Below, one piece after another: positions 1 to 5,401 of a DNA stretch of 5,401 nucleotides. The stretch is from assembly GCA_016880695.1 (NCBI GenBank), contig JAEHCY010000274.1, forward strand, positions 1 through 5,401, in the 5' to 3' direction. This stretch comes from Chromatiaceae bacterium (GTDB lineage: Bacteria; Pseudomonadota; Gammaproteobacteria; Chromatiales; Chromatiaceae). The notes beneath the pieces were generated by a model, which worked only from the letters and a program-made list of their open reading frames with translations, was not told the origin of the DNA and did not search any database. Both the position numbers and the translations under genes were made by a program. Positions within the stretch are counted from its first letter, which is position 1; each line of letters opens with the position of its first letter.

Positions 1-704
1 ACGCACGGATACAGACCCTCGATTCGCAACCGCAGCGTTTTCTCACGGTTGAGCAGAAGGACGTGATCGTCGACTCCTACGTCAAGTGGCGCATCTCCGA
101 TGTGGCGCAGTTCTATCGTTCCACCGGCGGGAATGCGGAGCGCACCTCCCGGTTGCTCGGGGAGCGGATTAGTACCAGCCTGCGAGACGAGTTCGGGCGC
201 CGGACGATCCAGGAGGTGGTATCGGGCGAGCGTAAGGAGATCATGGACCTGCTCACCAAAGAGGCCGATCGCAATGCCAACGAGCTCGGGGTGGAGATCG
301 TGGACGTGCGGGTGAAAAAGATCGACCTGCCCCCCGAGGTGAGCGAGTCCGTCTACGACCGTATGCGCGCGGAGCGCGAGCGGGTGGCGCGCGACCTGCG
401 CGCGAAGGGGGCCGAGGCCGCCGAGCGGATCCGTGCCGATGCCGACCGGCAGCACACGGTGACGCTGGCGGATGCCTACAAGGAGTCCGAAGAGCTGCGC
501 GGCGCGGGCGACGCCAAGTCCGCGGAGATCTACGCTAAGGCCTTCCAACGCGACGCCGATTTCTACGCGTTCTATCGAAGTCTCAATGCCTATAAGGGCG
601 TATTCCGGGACGGCGAAAATACCATCGTGCTCGAGCCAGACTCGGAGTTCTTCCGCTACTTCAATAAGGCCCAGGGCCAATCGGTACCCCAGGCCGCGCG
701 CTGA
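1..704 (+). CDS. hflC: HflC, FtsH protease modulator subunit (5' end cut by window)
   Basis: HflC is an SPFH/prohibitin-family inner-membrane protein. With HflK it forms the large periplasmic HflKC assembly that encloses and restrains the FtsH protease. The gene enters from the left edge; the first full codon is at position 3 and 233 residues are visible, so the GTG at 63 is an internal valine, not a start. The visible part begins ARIQTLD and continues VDSYVKWRISD (about residues 23-33), as in E. coli HflC. GVEIVDVRVKKIDLP (96-110) and the coiled-coil entry YDRMRAERERVAR (118-130) follow, then a charged helix to about 170 and the C-terminal FYAFYRSLNAY and DSEFFRYF motifs. The N-terminal membrane anchor and about 65 residues are missing upstream. 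It lacks the extra segment that E. coli HflC has before the GIEVVDVR motif, so it is a short-form HflC. hflK is expected just upstream (inference). Confidence 0.96.
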   Translation, partial: ARIQTLDSQPQRFLTVEQKDVIVDSYVKWRISDVAQFYRSTGGNAERTSRLLGERISTSLRDEFGRRTIQEVVSGERKEIMDLLTKEADRNANELGVEIVDVRVKKIDLPPEVSESVYDRMRAERERVARDLRAKGAEAAERIRADADRQHTVTLADAYKESEELRGAGDAKSAEIYAKAFQRDADFYAFYRSLNAYKGVFRDGENTIVLEPDSEFFRYFNKAQGQSVPQAAR

Positions 705-716
705 CGAGCCTGAGCA

Positions 717-745
717 TGGACATCGGCGGATAGCTTTGGGACAAT
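717..745 (+). promoter_or_regulatory. Candidate sigma70 promoter after hflC
   Basis: TGGACA at 717-722 matches 5 of 6 bases of the -35 consensus. After a 17-bp spacer, GACAAT at 740-745 matches 4 of 6 bases of the -10 consensus and carries an extended -10 TGn (737-739). The predicted start of transcription is near 752. This could drive the DUF2065–hisZ–purA transcript, but the RNA would have to pass the terminator at 793-819 first. It was found by eye in a GC-rich genome and is unproven. Confidence 0.35.
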
Positions 746-792
746 AAACACACTTTGGCGGCGCGGGATTGAAACCGCGGCGAGGGTTCAAG

Positions 793-819
793 AAAGCCGG
801 GATTGCCCGGCTTTTTTTT
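793..819 (+). terminator. Strong intrinsic terminator between hflC and DUF2065 gene
   Basis: AAAGCCGGG (793-801) pairs perfectly with CCCGGCTTT (806-814) across a 4-base loop (ATTG), and an unbroken run of eight T covers 812-819. This is a textbook Rho-independent terminator for the hflC transcript. It ends only 11 bp before the ATG at 831, so it also lies in the leader of the DUF2065 gene for any transcript that starts upstream of it. A weaker 5-bp hairpin (762-766 with 775-779) precedes it. I see no clear antiterminator pairing. Confidence 0.9.
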
Positions 820-830
820 CGAAGCAGTCG

Positions 831-1016
831 ATGTGGCATGACCTCCTGGTTGCGATGGCCTTGCTCATGGTCATCGAGGGCATCTGGCCCTTCCTCAGTC
901 CGGCGAGCCTGCGGCGGGCGCTGCACCAGCTCATCGCGCAGGAGGATCGCGCTCTGCGGATCGCGGGCCTGGTCAGCATGCTCTTCGGCGTCATCCTCCT
1001 CTACTGGGTGAACTGA
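831..1016 (+). CDS. DUF2065 (YjeT-like) small inner-membrane protein
   Basis: A complete 61-residue protein of the DUF2065 family, represented in E. coli by YjeT, which lies between hflC and purA. Its biochemical role is unknown. Two hydrophobic segments, about residues 5-22 (LLVAMALLMVIEGIWPFL) and 43-60 (RIAGLVSMLFGVILLYWV), flank a short basic/polar stretch (SLRRALHQLIAQEDR). This predicts a two-helix hairpin in the inner membrane. The EG..P motif in helix 1 and the closing G-rich helix match the family. The ATG start fits the family length and has only a weak upstream GAAG (821-824); in-frame sequence further upstream runs through the terminator, which excludes a longer form. The stop TGA overlaps the ribosome binding site of hisZ, so the two genes are probably translationally coupled. 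Its position after hflC suggests a membrane role linked to HflKC/FtsH, but that is only contextual. Confidence 0.88.
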   Translation: MWHDLLVAMALLMVIEGIWPFLSPASLRRALHQLIAQEDRALRIAGLVSMLFGVILLYWVN

Positions 1017-1019
1017 GGA
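1014..1019 (+). promoter_or_regulatory. hisZ ribosome binding site overlapping the DUF2065 stop
   Basis: TGAGGA is both the stop codon of the DUF2065 gene (TGA, 1014-1016) and a good Shine-Dalgarno core, five bases before the GTG at 1025. It supports that GTG as the hisZ start and suggests translational coupling between the two genes. Confidence 0.7.
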
Positions 1020-1024
1020 CTGCT

Positions 1025-3550
<2,526 letters not shown>

Positions 3551-4444
3551 TCAGAGGAACTCCCGCCCCGCCCAGTCGCGGGCGAATTGCCAAGCGGTGC
3601 GGCCGCTGCGTGATCCCCGGCGCAGCGCCCACTGCAGCGCCGCAGTCTGGGCCGCCTGGCGGTCGGGGGGGTCGCAGCCGAGCTGTCGCATCCAGTGAAA
3701 GACGGTCTCGAGATACTGGGCCTGGCTGAAGGGATGGAACGAAAGCCACAGGCCGAAGCGGTCGGAGAGAGAGACCTTCTCCTCCACGCTCTCACCGTGG
3801 TGCAGTTCACCCTCCACCAGTCGGCTGTCCTGATTCTCGCTTGGGTACTCGGGCACCAGGTGGCGCCGATTGGATGAGGCGTAGAGCAGGAGGTTCTCCG
3901 CCGGGGCAAAGATCGAGCCCTCGAGCAGGCTCTTCAGTGCCTTGAAGCTCAGGTCATCGGCCTCGAAGGCGAGGTCGTCACAGTAGAGGAGGAATCTCTC
4001 CTCGCGTCCCCGTAATCGCTCCAGGATCAGCGGGAGATCCACCAGATCGGCCCTCTCGACCTGGATCAGCCGTAGCCCCTGGGGTCGAAAGTGATTGAAC
4101 AGGGCCTTGATCAGGGAGGACTTGCCGGTGCCCCGAGCACCCCAGAGGAGGGCATTGTTGGCGGGTCGGCCGCCGAGGAACTGCTCGGTGTTGCGCACAA
4201 GCTGCGCCTTCTGATCCTCTATGAAGAGCAGGTCCGCGAGATGGATCTGGTGAACCCGCGGCACCGCCAGCAGGTGAGCGGCACCCCCCGTGCGACGCCA
4301 GTAGAAGGCTGGGGCGGACCAATCCGGCTCCGCTGGGAGCGGCGGGAGAGACCCTGCAATCCGCTCCAGAAGCTCTGCAATCTGTGCCAGCACAGGGACG
4401 ATAGCCGGTGGGACGCCGGGCGCCGCAGGGTCCGGTGCGGCCAT
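3551..4444 (-). CDS. DUF815-family AAA+ ATPase, function unknown
   Basis: A complete 297-residue predicted ATPase of the DUF815 family (AAA+ superfamily), a cytoplasmic protein of unknown role; no signal peptide or membrane segment is visible. The N-terminus is proline/alanine-rich (1-45) and probably partly disordered. The core has Walker A GARGTGKSS (102-110), Walker B FLLYCDDLAFE (151-161) with the two acidic residues, a sensor-1 region LLYASSNRRHL (186-196) with Asn192, and SDRFGLWLSF (227-236), whose Arg229 is the likely arginine finger. SGRTAWQFARDWAG near the C-terminus is a conserved family ending. All ATPase residues are intact, so the protein should be active. Its ATG lies 6 bp after the ettA stop with a moderate GAAGG Shine-Dalgarno (4455-4459), so the pair is probably one operon with no promoter of its own. 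The stop abuts the palindrome at the purA end. The partner and substrate cannot be told from sequence. Confidence 0.9.
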   Translation of the reverse strand: MAAPDPAAPGVPPAIVPVLAQIAELLERIAGSLPPLPAEPDWSAPAFYWRRTGGAAHLLAVPRVHQIHLADLLFIEDQKAQLVRNTEQFLGGRPANNALLWGARGTGKSSLIKALFNHFRPQGLRLIQVERADLVDLPLILERLRGREERFLLYCDDLAFEADDLSFKALKSLLEGSIFAPAENLLLYASSNRRHLVPEYPSENQDSRLVEGELHHGESVEEKVSLSDRFGLWLSFHPFSQAQYLETVFHWMRQLGCDPPDRQAAQTAALQWALRRGSRSGRTAWQFARDWAGREFL

Positions 4445-4450
4445 CGCGGT

Positions 4451-5401
4451 TCAGCCTTCGAGCCTTCGGTAGCGGATGCGGTGGGGCTGATCCGCCTCGG
4501 TGCCCAGCCGCCGGTGGCGGTCGGCCTCATAGTCGGCGTAGTTGCCCTCGAACCAGACCGCCTGGGAATCCCCCTCGAATGCGAGGATATGGGTAGCGAT
4601 GCGGTCGAGGAACCAGCGGTCGTGGGAGATGACCGCCACACAACCGGGAAAGGCGAGGATCGCCTCTTCCAGCGCCCGCAGTGTCTCCACATCCAGGTCG
4701 TTGGTGGGCTCGTCGAGGAGCAGCAGGTTGCCGCCGCTGCTCAATAGCTTGGCGAGGTGCAGGCGGTTGCGTTCGCCACCGGAGAGATCCCCCACCCGCT
4801 TCTGCTGGTCGGCGCCGCGGAAGTTGAAGCGGCTCACGTAGGCCCGCGAGGGCATCTCGAAGCGGCCAACCTGCATGATGTCGAGACCCCCCGAGATCTC
4901 CTCCCAGACCGTTTTGTGGTTGTCGAGCGCATCCCGGCTTTGGTCCACGTAGGCGACCTCGACGGTATCGCCGATGCGTAGGCTTCCCCCATCGGGCTGC
5001 TCTTGGCCGGTGATGACGCGGAACAGGGTGGTTTTGCCCGCGCCGTTGGGACCGATGATGCCGACGATGCCGCCCCGGGGCAGGTTGAAGCTGAGGCCGT
5101 CAAAGATGACGCGGTCGTTGTACACCTTACTCAGGCCCTTGGCCTCGATGACCAGGTCGCCCAGCCGCGGGCCGGGTGGGATGTAGATCTCGTTGGTCTC
5201 GTTGCGTTGTTGGAAACTGGGTGATTGCAGCTCCTCGAAGCGCGCCAGACGGGCCTTGCTCTTGGCGTGACGCCCCTTGGGGTTGGCCCGCACCCATTCG
5301 AGCTCCTGCTTCATGCTGCGCATTCGGGCCTGCTCCTGCTTCTCTTCCAGCTCAAGGCGCCGCTCCTTCTGCTCTAGCCAGGACGAGTAGTTGCCCTCCC
5401 A
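4451..5401 (-). CDS. ettA: EttA, energy-dependent translational throttle ABC-F protein (5' end cut by window)
   Basis: EttA is a soluble ABC-F ATPase that binds the ribosomal E site and gates the first steps of elongation according to the ATP/ADP ratio. The reading frame is open to the right edge, giving 316 C-terminal residues; E. coli EttA has 555, so roughly 240 residues are missing, including the first ABC domain. The ATG at 5323 is internal. The visible part starts [13 protein letters not shown], the linker that leads into the P-site tRNA-interaction motif. The arm helices follow, with [28 protein letters not shown] (31-58), then IPPGPRLGD (74-82). The second ABC domain has Walker [10 protein letters not shown] (117-125), Q-loop Gln154, signature LSGGE (206-210), Walker [11 protein letters not shown] (226-235) and switch His260. 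The ending [10 protein letters not shown] matches the EttA C-terminus. These EttA-specific segments separate it from the paralogues Uup and YheS. The DUF815 ATPase gene follows 6 bp downstream. Confidence 0.97.
   Translation of the reverse strand, partial: WEGNYSSWLEQKERRLELEEKQEQARMRSMKQELEWVRANPKGRHAKSKARLARFEELQSPSFQQRNETNEIYIPPGPRLGDLVIEAKGLSKVYNDRVIFDGLSFNLPRGGIVGIIGPNGAGKTTLFRVITGQEQPDGGSLRIGDTVEVAYVDQSRDALDNHKTVWEEISGGLDIMQVGRFEMPSRAYVSRFNFRGADQQKRVGDLSGGERNRLHLAKLLSSGGNLLLLDEPTNDLDVETLRALEEAILAFPGCVAVISHDRWFLDRIATHILAFEGDSQAVWFEGNYADYEADRHRRLGTEADQPHRIRYRRLEG

Noticed and set aside
764..791. GGATTGAAACC (766-776) resembles the 3' end of many CRISPR repeats, and GGTTCAA (785-791) resembles a tRNA T-loop.
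   Set aside because: The CRISPR-like string occurs once, with no repeat–spacer pattern. No acceptor, D or anticodon arm can be folded around the T-loop-like string. Both sit in the ordinary hflC–DUF2065 gap.
4091..4747. A 218-residue + strand reading frame antisense to ettA and the DUF815 gene.
   Set aside because: It crosses the junction of two well-supported minus-strand genes and has no recognisable motif. Long antisense frames are expected in GC-rich coding DNA.

Overview
The window carries conserved housekeeping genes from a high-GC proteobacterium, most likely a gammaproteobacterium. The order hflC – DUF2065 gene – hisZ – purA on the + strand is characteristic of that class. The closeness of the EttA and HflC residues to the E. 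coli proteins points the same way. Strong G/C preference at third codon positions would fit a Chromatiales/Ectothiorhodospiraceae-type lineage, but that finer placement is only inference. I see no mobile element, CRISPR array, RNA gene or sign of horizontal transfer.

Positions 1-704 hold the 3' two-thirds of hflC, a membrane-protease modulator. A 126-bp gap follows (705-830) with a candidate sigma70 promoter and a strong intrinsic terminator ending only 11-12 bp before the next start codon. The + strand then continues with a 61-residue two-helix membrane protein (DUF2065, YjeT-like), hisZ (regulatory subunit of ATP phosphoribosyltransferase) and purA (adenylosuccinate synthetase). Spacing among these three is tight (8 and 26 bp), so they probably share a transcript.

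purA converges on a minus-strand pair. The two stop codons are 16 bp apart, and a perfect 22-bp palindrome covers the purA stop and that gap. Reading on the minus strand from the right edge, the window has the C-terminal half of ettA (an ABC-F translation factor). Six bp further on comes a complete DUF815-family AAA+ ATPase of unknown role.

Functionally, hisZ and purA both touch purine metabolism: histidine synthesis starts from ATP and PRPP and returns AICAR to the purine pathway, while PurA commits IMP to AMP. HflC and the DUF2065 protein are inner-membrane proteins. ettA and the DUF815 gene look co-transcribed, which links an unknown ATPase to an energy-sensing translation factor. No wholly new system is evident. 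The points most worth a second look are the terminator in the DUF2065 leader, the palindromic convergent junction and the ettA–DUF815 pairing.
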